From contig JALMGJ010000004.1 of assembly GCA_023362775.1 (NCBI GenBank), forward strand, positions 80,900,798 through 80,964,797: DNA of 64,000 nt, given 5' to 3'. The notes under the pieces were generated by a model. It was not told the DNA's origin, did not search any database, and was given only the letters and a program-made list of their open reading frames with translations. Shown piece after piece: positions 19,631 to 30,608 of the stretch (within the stretch, counting starts at the first letter, position 1; each line of letters starts with the position of its first letter). The position numbers and the translations under genes were made by a program. Origin of the DNA: Charina bottae. Lineage: Eukaryota > Chordata > Lepidosauria > Squamata > Charinaidae.

Positions 19631-21629
19631 TAATGGCAGTACTTCTTTCATAAAATTCACTGACTAAATTTAAATTATCTGTTGAATAATTTAATTTAAA
19701 TTTAAATTTAATTTATCTGTTAATTTAAACCTTACCACCAAAAGCTTCTGTTTGCTTCTGTTATTGGTTCTCAGAATTCAGCCCTTACCTAGGCTCTGCT
19801 TGAAAATTGTCATATGACTCTATTGAAATCCTAGCTGTCTGATCCATCACTGGAAATTAATATAGCAAGGTATGTATGGAAAAGACTTGGTTATGCGCAT
19901 AACTTTGATCCTTATACTTGTGAAAATATTTGAATAGTTTAACTTGTTTTTTTGGACTGTTGGGGCTTGAAGACATTGCTTGAAGAATCATTTGAGGATC
20001 TTCAGCATGTAACCTACTTTTATAAGAAGTTAGAGAAAACTGTTGAATTTGATATTAATTATGTAAACTGTTAACTATGGAAAAACTACTTTGAGTGTTA
20101 TATTTGTGTAAACCAGTAGAAGGTTACCTTAAAAGAATATAAAGTTAATTCTCTTTAATTTAAAATGAAATTAATACAACATATAATTTTATTGAACATG
20201 TGAATTGGACACAAGTGTATTGGACACATCAGAGAATGGGAAATATGGCCTTTCTCATATATTGCTGTTAGAGATAGTATTGAGAGGTTGGAATATTGTC
20301 TCACATGGTATGGATTTGTCCTATTGTTGACACATTTTGGGTTGAAATTCACACCACTATTACAATAAATGAATCAATCATTGCTGGTTAAAGATGCATT
20401 TGTTCTGCTAAATGCCCAATATTTAGAATGTATCTTAACGTCACGAACTGTGGACTTTCCACACACATGGAACAGCCAAACTAATTATTATACAATAAGA
20501 AAGGAAACAGCTACAAATGTATTGATGATAATATGTCTTTGAATTATAGGGTGGTGGGTTTGTTTGTTTGTCTGTAACATAGAAGAGGACTTTGTGGCAA
20601 AGTGGTCAAATGTGGAGAGAATTGTTTTAATGGTGAGATTAATTCTCAGGTGCTTTTGAAGGGAGGTAATTTTTGATAATATTTTGTTAACTGTATGCAA
20701 TTTTTCTTTTCATTTGTTTCGTAAACTGACAATATTTAAGAACAGAAATAAAGGGATACAGACAGGCAATTACTGGTAGAAAAAGGTTATGATGCAGGGC
20801 AAAATATGAGGACCTGATGAAGTATTTTCAGATGAAACATAAATATTTGAAAGGCAGGATTTATAATGGAAATTATGATAAAACCACCATTAAAAGCACA
20901 TTCATTTATTGAAACAATATTTCAATGTTTCTCTCAAAACCAAAAATCTCAATTGAACATGTAAAACCGTAATATGAAAACTAAGTTGGTAAGTGGAAGA
21001 ACACATTTTAAGCTATGAATAGGGAATTTTGCAATAAAAATCTAGTGACATTAATTTAATCCACAGACCTAAATCTTAGTCATCAACATAATATTTCTGA
21101 TTACTTAATTAGCCAATGAGACATGACAGAGTATGAAATATGTTGTGCCTAGTGCATTAGGCAGAAAGGCAGAGGCCAAGTATTGTCAAAGCAGCCAGGC
21201 TAGATTAATAATCCACAGTTTGTGCATTACTGTGCTGCATTACAATTAAGAAATGATACCATTAAAAATATTTATCCTGTAAATTAAATTCTAAGGCTCT
21301 AAACTGTGGCTGTAATCAGTACTTTTCTCAGCTTCAAAACAGTGAGGTGGGCTAATCAGTCCAGAGCAGGAATATTTTATTAGGCACTAAGATAAATCTT
21401 TTTTTATATGTGAAAGCTTCTATTTCTCAGAATACATACAAATATTACACATTTTTATTATGATTACTTTGCTGGGTTTGTTAAATTATTAATTATTTTC
21501 AGAATTGGCATCCTGCTGTTTGCACTAACCTTGAGTATAGCTCACAGAAAAAGCAGATATAAAATATGTAACAATAAAATAGTACCATACAATAAAATAG
21601 CATATTAAGCTAGCAACTAATTCCATTTA
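19631..21629. other. 2 kb without recognised features
   Basis: AT-rich DNA with a short self-complementary aattt/aaatt cluster near 19676-19725. The ORFs at 20155-20352 and 20488-20700 (minus) show no domain. Confidence 0.45.
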
Positions 21630-23850
21630 TTTATTTATTTATTTATTTATTTGTTTGTTTTCTATAACCACCCATCTCCCCCCATGGGGAACTCTGGGCG
21701 GTTCACAATAAACAAGTTAAAATAAGGTTTAAAAACTCAATTATACAATAAATATAAATTAAATTGAAAATCCAGATGGTAATGGAATAGTTAAAAGAAG
21801 GACAGTTATAAAATTAGGGGATTAGCCACCCCCATGAGGAACTATCCCTTCCTCCTTCCCATGCCAGGCGGCAGAACCAGGTCTTCAGCTCTTTCCTAAA
21901 GGTCAGGAGGGAGGAGATCTCTTGGATCCCCAGGAACTCTGGGGGCAAGATTTTCCATAGAGTGGGTGCTGTCACAGAGAAGGCCCACCTCCTAGTCCCC
22001 ATCAGATGACACTCTTTAATTGATGGGGTTCGTAGCAGGCTCTCTCTGAATGACCGGGTGGGGCGGGTCGATAATATGGGGATAAGACGGTCCCTCAGGT
22101 ATTCTGGCCCCATGCCATGTAGGGCTTTAAAGGTGTTAACCAACACCTTGAATTGTACCCGGAAGCAAACCGGCACCCAATGCAGCTCACGGAGCAGCGG
22201 TGTTACATGTGCGGATCTTGACGCACCCAAAACTGCCCACGCGGCCGCATTCTGCACCAGCTGTAGCTTCCGGATAGTCTTCAAGGGTAGCCCCATGTAG
22301 AGCGCATTGCAATAATCTACATGGGAGATGACGAGAGCATGAGTGACTGTACGGAGGGCGTCGCGATCCATGAATGGGCGTAACTGGCGCACTAACCAAA
22401 GTTGTGCAAAAGCCCTCCTAGCCACGACTGCCACCTGCTCTTTGAGCAGGAGTCATGAGTCTAGAAGGACCCCCAGATTACGCACCGGTTCCGAACGGGG
22501 TAGTGCTACCCCATCGAGAACCAAAGATGATAATTTCCCAGAAGACGCTAAGCCATCAATCCACAGCCACTTGGTCTTACCAGGGTTCAATTGAAGCCTG
22601 TTGTTCCCCATCCAGGCCCTCACAGCCCCCATGCACTGGGACAGGGTGGACACTGCATCACTTACCTCACCAGGGATGGAGATATACAATTGAGTATCAT
22701 CCACATACTGATGATACCTCATCCCATGGTGTCGGATGACCTCGCCCAGTGGTTTCATGTAGATGTTAAACAGGAGAGGAGAGAGAACCGACCCCTGTGG
22801 CACCCCACATAGGAGCGGTCACGGGCCGGATCTCTCCTCTCCTATCAGCACCAACTGGGAGCGGCCCCGGAGGAAGGAGATGAACCAGCGCAAAACTACG
22901 CCACCCACCCCCAACTCCCTAAGCCGCCCCAAAAGGATACCATGGTCGATGGTATTGAAAGCCGCTGAGAGATCTAAGAGAGCCAGGATGGATGCACTAC
23001 CTCCATCCCGCTCCCGCCAGAGATCATCCGTAAACGCAACCAATGCAGTCTCCGTCCCATGTCCCGGTCTGAAACCTGACTGAAAAGGATCTAGATAATC
23101 CGCTTCATCCAGGGTCCTTTGAAGTTGCAACACCACCACTTTCTCAACCACCTTTCCCAAAAAGGGAAGGTGGGAGACTGGACGAAAATTATCCAGAATG
23201 GTAGGATCCAGGGACGGCTTCTTGAGGAGGGGGTGTACCAACGCCTCCTTGAAGGCCGTTGGAACCACCCCCTCCAACAAGGATGTGTTAATCATAGCCT
23301 GAACCCATCCACATGTCACCTCCCTGGCCGATTTTACCAGCCAGGAAGGGCAGGGATCTAAATGACATGTGGTGGAATTAACAATTCGAAGGATCCTGTT
23401 CACTTCCTTAGGTCCAACAGGATCGAATCGTTCCCAGATAACAGGGCAAGACCGCTCTCCCAGCATCTCCCCAGACTGCATTCCATGCATGGAGTCCAAC
23501 TTAGACCGAATCCGAGTGATTTTATCCTGCAGATGCTCAGAAAATACTTCCGCATGGCCCTGCAGGTGGGTGGTCACTACCACCCTACCTAAGAGGGATC
23601 GAGTAATCTTAAACAGGGCCGTCGGACGGCATTCTGCGGACGCAATAAGAGCGGAGAAATAATCACGTTTCGCCGCTCTTACCGCCACAAGGTAGGCCCT
23701 AATAGCGGCTCTAGATTGTGTTCGGTCGAGTTCTGTCTTCGTCTTTCTCCAGCGGCGCTCTAGACGTCTCTTCACCCTCTTCAAGACCCTCAACTCCTCC
23801 GTAAACCACGGGGAGTGACGGGTCGAATGGGGCTTGAGAGGTCGCATCAG
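21630..23850 (-). mobile_element. L2-like LINE, 5'-truncated, 2.2 kb
   Basis: On the minus strand there is a long polymerase frame (23847-21814), then a ~170-bp 3' UTR with the 'accgcccagagttcc' type end, and an AAAT tail at about 21630-21655. The endonuclease domain is missing by 5' truncation. The 5' end abuts an AT-rich tract and a large palindrome. It is the most complete L2-like copy in the window and serves as reference for the fragments at 0.8, 9.3, 18.2, 19.3, 29.4, 58 and 59.6 kb. Confidence 0.88.
21814..23847 (-). pseudogene. L2-like reverse transcriptase, two nonsense codons
   Basis: One reading frame of 678 codons runs through the whole interval, interrupted only by two TGA codons at about 22816-22818 and 22435-22437. 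The order is a linker after the lost endonuclease, then DNFRPVSHLPFLGKVVEKVV, AFNTIDHGILLGRLRELG, VPQGSVLSPLLFNIYMKPLG and YVDDTQLYIS (the catalytic Asp pair). The C-terminal region has HVDYCNALYMGLP and ELHWVPV. The first TGA is in ggcccgtgaccgc, consistent with a CGA arginine codon changed by CpG deamination. The protein would prime on nicked target DNA. CR1-group assignment is firm; L2 within it is likely. Confidence 0.85.
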
Positions 23851-23890
23851 CGCGATAATAATAATATAATAATATAATTTATAATATTAT

Positions 23891-24110
23891 AATTTATAAT
23901 ATTATAATAATATAATTTTACAATAGTAGTCTATGAATTAGGTCAGTGTTTCTCAACCTCAGCAACTTTAAGATGTGTGGACTTCAACATGGCTGGCTGG
24001 GGAATTCTGGGAGTTGAAGTCCACACATCTTAAAGTTGCTGAGGTTGAGAAACACTGACCTAATTCATAGACTACTATTGTAAAATTATATTATTATAAT
24101 ATTATAAATT
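23891..24110. repeat. Perfect palindrome, 98-bp arms
   Basis: The left arm 23891-23988 and right arm 24013-24110 are exact reverse complements by inspection, with a 24-bp loop. The inner 45 bp of each arm belong to a MITE; the outer 53 bp (from aatttataatattataata to the MITE edge) do not. The cruciform or hairpin potential is high. Confidence 0.92.
23944..24057. mobile_element. hAT-type MITE with CAGTGTTTCTCAACC ends
   Basis: The 114-bp element starts cagtgtttctcaacc and ends with its complement ggttgagaaacactg. Its interior is a near-complete fold-back. The family is common in squamates to my knowledge. An 8-bp direct duplication expected for hAT is not seen; instead the flanks are inverted copies of each other. 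Confidence 0.75.
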
Positions 24111-24430
24111 ATTTGCGGACTAAAATGACGAGGTTTTAAGGATTTGTTTATAGATAAGAGATGGGATAGGGGAAGATGAGGTCATTTGTTGTATTTCAAG
24201 AGAAGGTGATGAGTTACTAAAATTGTTTATACTTGTTTTGATGAAGGGGGAAGTCATTTTTTATATATTTCTTTTCTTTTTCTTTACTGTATTCTTATTT
24301 TTTATTTCTTTTCTATTTCTTTCTATTTTCTTTTTTTCTCTACCTCCTATTTTTTTCTTTTTTTAACTTTGTATTAGTTTTTTATTGTTATAAGTGTAAT
24401 TTTTAATAAAATTACTATTAAAAATACCAT
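24111..24430 (+). mobile_element. L1-like 3' UTR (possible)
   Basis: A pyrimidine-rich run (tttctttttctttactgtat, then tttctctacctcc) ends in 'taataaaattactattaaaa'. It is similar in style to the 3' end of the L1 at 29090-29228. No coding part remains and the strand call rests on the polyadenylation-like end. Confidence 0.4.
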
Positions 24431-24614
24431 ACTTATATTATCAATACTTGGCATGATTTCTTATTTTTCATTTATCATTGACATTTATCAAACATATTTT
24501 ATTACCTTTTGTAATAAAAGAACCTTTTGTTCTTTTCAGCCAGTTAATACAAACTTATAAACATTACTGTTTACATTTTACATGATACAATTTATATTTT
24601 CCATTTGAGAATGA

Positions 24615-24617
<3 letters not shown>

Positions 24618-24660
<43 letters not shown>
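24618..24660. repeat. (AT)n microsatellite
   Basis: About 21 AT units. Confidence 0.93.
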
Positions 24661-24663
<3 letters not shown>

Positions 24664-26499
24664 ACAAACATACAGACTAATAATGCAGTTCAATTTCCCT
24701 GTTACTGAAGTGCTTTCATGGAAACAAAGCCATTCTTTAGATTAATAGTAGTCCCTCTGGATCACTGAAGTGCATGAAACATACTTTTTCAGTCTGTCAC
24801 AGCCCAGTGCTAAATGCATTTCTTGAACCAGGTTTATAAACAATAAAAATATGTTGTTCAATGAAAATCAAATAACTTTCATGAAATCTTTTCCCATTAA
24901 TTTAGAGTTTGAGGCTATTCCTGAAAAGTGTCCTGAAGCTTTACTTGGGGAAAATAGTACAGCGAGGCCGCCAAAAAAAAAAAACAGATGATGCCAATAA
25001 CATTCTGCAATAATGTTAGAAAAATCTGCAAGTTGTTTCTAGGCAGAATAAAAAGTATTTCTTTCAATCTTTAAATTCCTCAATATCATGGGGGCTAAGT
25101 ATCTGAAGGACTGCCTATCTTGATATGAATTTGCTCAATTGCAAAGTTCAAAATGTCTTTATTTTCTGTGGGCAGATGTTGCTACGTGATAGCACGTAAA
25201 TCCTGGGGAGCTGTGCTCAGTCTTCACTTTTTCTGCTTTTATGAAAATAGTCCAGATCTTTTTTAGCCAGGCATTTTCAAATTGATTTTTATGATCTTTT
25301 AAGTGCTTGTGTTTTTTATTTGAATAGATTTGGGCAATTTTAGAAAGGATATAAATTAAGATTACAAAAATAATTAATGCAAATTTTAGGCCATATACTG
25401 GAGGTATATTCAAGTTCTTACTACTAATCGATAGACACATATAGATTATCATAATCCTGTATCTATATATTCAAATAAAAATTACACTCAGTTAGATGGA
25501 TTTACTCCCAGGAATGAGGTTTTAGAATATAGCCTCAATCTGGTAGTTTATGAATGGAAAATATGCTAAGCATCAATTATGCATAGCATCCTCACCTGGA
25601 GCTGAACAGGAGTTTCCAGGACATCGAATCGTAGAACTTTCATGTAATGCCTAGTTTGGCTGTGGAGCAAGGTAGAACATGTACAGGTTCTAGGCCAGCA
25701 GCTGGCTCTAAACTCTTGAAGGAATGAAAATGAAGAAGCTATTATATTAAAATAACTTATTTTGATACAACAAACAAAAAATAGATTTGGTAATGCGAAA
25801 ATGGAGAAAACATTCTTGAATAGATTAGAGTAAGGAAGAAAGAACAGCTGCTTTCTTTAAAAGGATTCGAAGGAATAAGTAAAGAAAAATGAAAGAAATG
25901 GGGAAAGAAGTGAGAAAATAAGTTGCTTTGATCAGATGCAAATATTGTTTACTCATGAGAAACAAACTATGAACAGCTGTTGAGCATTTCCACAGGCTAC
26001 AGTACGTGCAGGCTATGTTTTAAGGACCAATTTTTTTTTTTAAAAAAGTATTTTTTGTAAGTTTAAAAAATATACAAAAGCAAAAACAAAATAAAAATAT
26101 ACAAGAATAAGCTATAAACAAACTAAAAAAGAACATAATAACAAACAATAACAAAAATGATATTAAGTATAAAAATACATGAAAACAGCAGATTAAGAGG
26201 GAAAAACCCTCTATTCTTATAAAATATCATGACATCTGTGCCAAAGAGAAACATATTGCATCACTTTTGGATCATTGGAAAAATGCCTTTTCTTTATCTT
26301 TAGATGTTTAAGTTATCTAAACATCAGAGTGTTAATAATCTCTAGTCAACACTGTATAAATACTACTGTACCCAAATAATATAATGTAATACTTTTGTTT
26401 TATAATAATACAATATGAAAGAAAAAAAAGAAAAAAATCCCTTTTCAAAAATGTAGAAATTACATTATCTTGAATTCAATCCTTAATGTCCAGAATAAT
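24661..26499. other. 1.8 kb without assigned features
   Basis: AT-rich DNA. The A-rich block at 26030-26170, with many 'aaaacaaaat' runs after a T-tract, could be the complement of a retroelement tail, but I cannot place it. Confidence 0.4.
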
Positions 26500-26706
26500 A
26501 TAGGTAGTCCTCATTTAGTAACCACAATTGGGACCAGCAACTCAGTTGTTAAGTGAAGCAGTCACTAAGTGAAACCGCGACTGTGCTTATAATCTTATTT
26601 CGGCCTTCCTTTGCTTTACAGAGGTCATAAATGAGAGCATTGGTTACAAAGTTACTTTTTCATCACTGTCTTAACCGCGAATAGTCGCTAAATGAGGACT
26701 ATCTTT
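26500..26706. mobile_element. Terminal-inverted-repeat MITE
   Basis: The left end 'taggtagtcctcatttagta' and right end 'gtcgctaaatgaggactatc' are inverted repeats. The interior (agcaactcagttgttaagtg, gtgaaaccgcgactgtgctt) matches a repeat type I recognise as common in reptile genomes. The ends carry TA, which could be a mariner-like duplication. No transposase. Confidence 0.7.
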
Positions 26707-26823
26707 AGTGCTTTTCCAATTTCTCAGAAATAATTCTCATAGCAATTTCCACACCTGATAACTTTCAAGTTCCACATTTTTGGAACATTTTTCTGATTAT
26801 TATGAAAAGGATACTTATTGATC

Positions 26824-27165
26824 AAAAAATTATTCATTCCCCCTCCCCCTAGTTTTTGATCTGACTTTGGAATAACTGGGGCCTTTGCTTTTCCTACCCT
26901 GAGAGTGACAGTATAAATGAGAATGAGTGCCATAGCATGAAGAATAACATATTCTAGGCGCAGAATAAAAGAGTTTGATTGAGATAATTGTTTTGAGCTT
27001 GTAAAGACAGGGTGCTCTCTTGCATATTTCTTATGAGTTGGATTTACTTCATGGGCTCCTTTGGGTGGCTTGATGAGATAGGTATGTGGCTGTATTCAGG
27101 AGGTAGTAAATAACTTTTGAGGAAGTAAAATTTCTTGAAGGAGTCAGTTATGAATCCCAACCTGA
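26824..27165. repeat. Long direct repeat flanking an L1, left copy
   Basis: This 342-bp block recurs at 29229-29560 (332 bp) in the same orientation, with a few substitutions and a 10-bp length difference near 27083. The L1 sits exactly between the copies. The block includes part of an older L2-like relic. Confidence 0.92.
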
Positions 27166-28967
27166 CAAGACAAGGTTGTCCATTATCTCCACCTTTGTTT
27201 ATATTGGTATTAGAAGTTTTATTGAGAGATGTTAGACAAGATGAAGGTATCCATGGTATTAAGGTTAAAAAAGAAATTTATAAATTAAGAGCCTTTGCTG
27301 ACGACTTAGTCTTTACTTTGGAGAATCCACTAGATGGAATTGAATTATTGATTCAGAAATTGAAAGACTTTGGATTGTTAGCAGGGTTTAAAGTGAATTT
27401 ACAAAAAACAAAAGTTTTGACTAAAAACATGGACTATCATCAACAAGAGAAATTGAAAGAAGTAACGGGATATTCAATGGAAGAAAAAGTAAAATATTTG
27501 GGAGTATATTTAACAACTAAAAATGTTAAGTTGTTTAAGAATAATTATATCCCGCTTTGGACAGATATTAAAAAAGAATTGGATCAATGGGGAAAATTAC
27601 AACTATCATTATTAGGTAGAATTTCAGCAATTAAAATGAATATTTTGCCAAGAATTTTATATCTTTTTCAAACATTACCTATATTGGCATCAGAAGAACC
27701 TTTCAAACAATGGCAGTGAGATATTTTTATTTGGGAAGGGAAAAAACCAAGAATAAAATATAAAGTCTTACAAGATTCAAAGGAAAGAGGCGGACTGGGT
27801 TTACCGGATCTGAAATTATATTATGCTGCTTGTTGTTTGGTATGGATTAAAGAGTGGATAATTTTGAAAAATGAAAAACTATTGAATTTAGAGGGTCATG
27901 AATTAAGATACGGATGGCATGGATATTTGTGGTATGACAAAGTGAAAGAATGTGGACTTTAAAAATCATTATATCAGAAGATATTTGTTAAGAATTTGGA
28001 ATAAATATAAATTAACTTTATGTTATAAAAGACCTTTATGGATTTCTACACAAGAAGCATTTCATAGAACAGAAGTAAGAGTTAAAGATAAATGGCTGAC
28101 TTATAAAGACTTTTTAAAAGAAGAACAAGGACAATATAAAACTAAATCAAAAGAAGAACTGGCCTCAGAAGGATATACTTTTCAGTGGCTTTCATATATG
28201 CAACTTGTAGAAAAATTTAAATTAGACAAAAAAGAATTTGAATTTGAACAAACCAAATCGGAATTTGAGATACAATTATGTGAGACAGATGATCATTTAA
28301 TTGCTAAAATGTATAAATTATTGTTAAAAGGTGAAATGGTAGAGGAGCAAGTTAAAGACTGCATGATCAAATGGGCAAAAATATTGGTCATAATATTCAA
28401 ATGCAACAATGGGAAGATATGTGGACTAAAGGATTAAAGTTTACTTTGTGTTATAATTTGAAGGAAAATTTCTATAAGATGATGTACAGATGGTATATGA
28501 CCCTGCAAAAACTAGCTAAAATGTATGGGAATGTTTCCAACTTGTGTTGGAAATGTAAAAAAAAAGAGGGGTCATTTTACCATATGTGGTGGACATGTGA
28601 GATAGCAAAGAAGTTTTGGACTCAAATATACTCATTGATGCAAAATATTCTGCAAACTCGAGTTCCATTTAAATCAGAACTATTTCTATTGGGAATATTA
28701 GAAGAACAAATAGGAAAGAAATTTACAAGAATTATGCAATATATGGTTACAGCAGCAAGACTTGTATATGCACAAAATTGGAAAAATCAGATTATACCTA
28801 CGATACAGGACTGGATGTTAAAAGTAATGGAGATGGCAGAAAATGATAAATTGACATGTTTATTAAAAGAAAATACAAATTATTATTTTCTTAAAGAGTG
28901 GAAACCATTAACGGACTATTTGCAAAATGCAGGAGGGGCAAAGCTTATATGGGGTTTTGAAGATTAA
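27166..28967 (+). pseudogene. L1 ORF2 C-terminal half, broken
   Basis: RT motif B (RQGCPLSPPLFILVLEVL) is followed by the catalytic FADDLVF near 27295, then LGVYLTTKN, GRISAIKMNILPRILYLFQ and the C-terminal domain. The L1-type cysteine motif CWKCKKKEGSFYHMWWTC lies near 28540-28600. A TGA at 27717 and two frameshifts (near 27950 and between about 28370 and 28435) split it into three open stretches. The endonuclease and N-terminal RT are absent. The enzyme would nick and reverse transcribe at T-rich targets if whole; this copy cannot. Confidence 0.88.
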
Positions 28968-29228
28968 AATATATATAAATTGATATATTAGACAGGAAAT
29001 GTTTTATAATGTTATATATAGACCTAGCATGTAAGAGATTATTTTTTAAATTACTATGACCAGAGATAAATCGGAAGTTGACTAATTTCTATGTTTCATC
29101 TTTCTCTTTTTCTATTTGCTTTACTACACTTTTTCTTTCCTTTCCTTTCTTTGATTTGTATTTCTATTTCTTTTTCCTTTTCAAACGTTTATCTATGTAT
29201 ACGTAAAATTCAATAAAATATATTATAA
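27166..29228 (+). mobile_element. L1 LINE, 5'-truncated
   Basis: About 2.06 kb comprising the distal RT domain to the 3' end of an L1 ORF2, then a pyrimidine-rich 3' UTR and a short A tail at about 29226-29234. It begins inside the RT at the RQGCPLSP motif. It is bounded on both sides by the ~340-bp direct repeats, which occupy the position of target-site duplications. Confidence 0.9.
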
Positions 29229-29560
29229 AAAAAATTATTCATTCCCCCTCTCCGTAGTTTTTGATCTGACTTTGGAATAACTGGGGCCTTTCCTTTTCCT
29301 ACCCTGAGAGTGACAGTATAAATGAGAATGAGTGCCATAGCATGAAGAACAACATATTTTAGGCACAGAATAAAAGAGTTTGATTGAGATAATTGTTTTT
29401 AGCTTGTAAAGATAGGGTGCTCTCTTGCATATTTCTTATGAGTTGGATTTACGTCATGGGCTCCTTTGGGTGGCTTGATGAGATAGGTATTCAGGAGGTA
29501 GTAAATAACTTTTGAGGAAGTAAAATTTCTTGAAGGAGTCAGTTATGAATCCCAACCTGA
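29229..29560. repeat. Long direct repeat flanking an L1, right copy
   Basis: Partner of 26824-27165. It starts immediately after the L1 A tail and continues past its end into the pre-insertion locus. Confidence 0.92.
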
Positions 29561-30040
29561 ATGAGTCATCTCTATATTCAGCAATTTCAATCCAACCTCC
29601 AATCTTCCATTTTGGTGAAAATTTTGGATAAGGTGGTATGGATCCAGCTACAGTAGTTTCTAGAGGAAATGGAATACCTAGATCCCTTTCAGCCATAATT
29701 CAGGAATGGGCATGGGCACTGTCCTGGTTGACAGCATATATAAGGACCTGGATGGCTATCTTGGAAGTGAATCACAGTTAGATACTAACTAGGATGCCTA
29801 GGTCACATCTGCAAACATAGGGCATAGAACTGTGCAACCCATACCACAGTTCAGTCCTCCCATAAAAGTGGTCTGCTACTCACCAAAACATTTTCAGATA
29901 ACTCCTTGAATTTGGAAGCCTGAAAATGTCTCAGTGCATCCCTCTTTTCTCCCTTAGCAAACCTTTATACAGTCACTTCTGCATTGTTGTGATATGCAGA
30001 TAAATTAAGGTACTACTGGTTCTGTAAAGCTTAATATAAA
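29430..30040 (+). mobile_element. Ancient L2-like LINE relic
   Basis: Broken plus-strand frames parallel the L2-like protein. They include a LKEVSYESQP-like stretch, then ISNFNPTSNLPF (compare DNFRPVSHLPF), and FLEEMEYLDPFQP. A more C-terminal block near 29970 recalls the TVTHAL region. The left part is duplicated upstream as part of the long direct repeat. Many stops and a large internal deletion make it non-coding. Confidence 0.5.
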
Positions 30041-30545
30041 TGGCAATCATTGCATTTTTAAATGATACACTCTTTATCAAAACATTTCTTTGAACTAAGA
30101 ACAGAAACATGGAAGAAAGTTCTACCTGAACTGCTGTCAGACTGGGCCATGTGTAATAATTGTGTCAACACCTGAAAGTATTCCAAAACTCAAACTCAAA
30201 CAGGTGTGTTTACAGACAGAGAAACGTGAAATCAGTGGAAATACTATGAATCTTTGGATACCATTTAACTGATTGATATGCTGCTTTTCCTGTAAATTTC
30301 TTACAAAGGATTTTACAGCATTTGGCATGCAAGCACTGCCAAACAGGACACCAATCACATTTAGTAGATCGAAAGACAATAATCCAAAAACACTAGCTTT
30401 CTGCCCTGTCCAGGAAGCAAACTCCCTATTAAGATAATTCTATATGACTTTATTAAATATGAAAACATCCAATTTATTTGCCATTAAGTAAAACATAAAA
30501 CAGCATAGTTATATAATGTGGTTAGATTTGTTTGCAATGGGTTCT
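30041..30545. other. No recognised feature
   Basis: Unassigned sequence before the LINE target site. The ORF 30137-30379 (minus) has no known motif. Confidence 0.4.
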
Positions 30546-30608
30546 AAAAAGTTATATTCATTGGCGATCACTCGTAGCCGAGTAAGATTGTCTTCCAAAG
30601 GTAAAATT

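Noticed and set aside
22343..23662. Several plus-strand ORFs
   Set aside because: Antisense to the L2-like polymerase.
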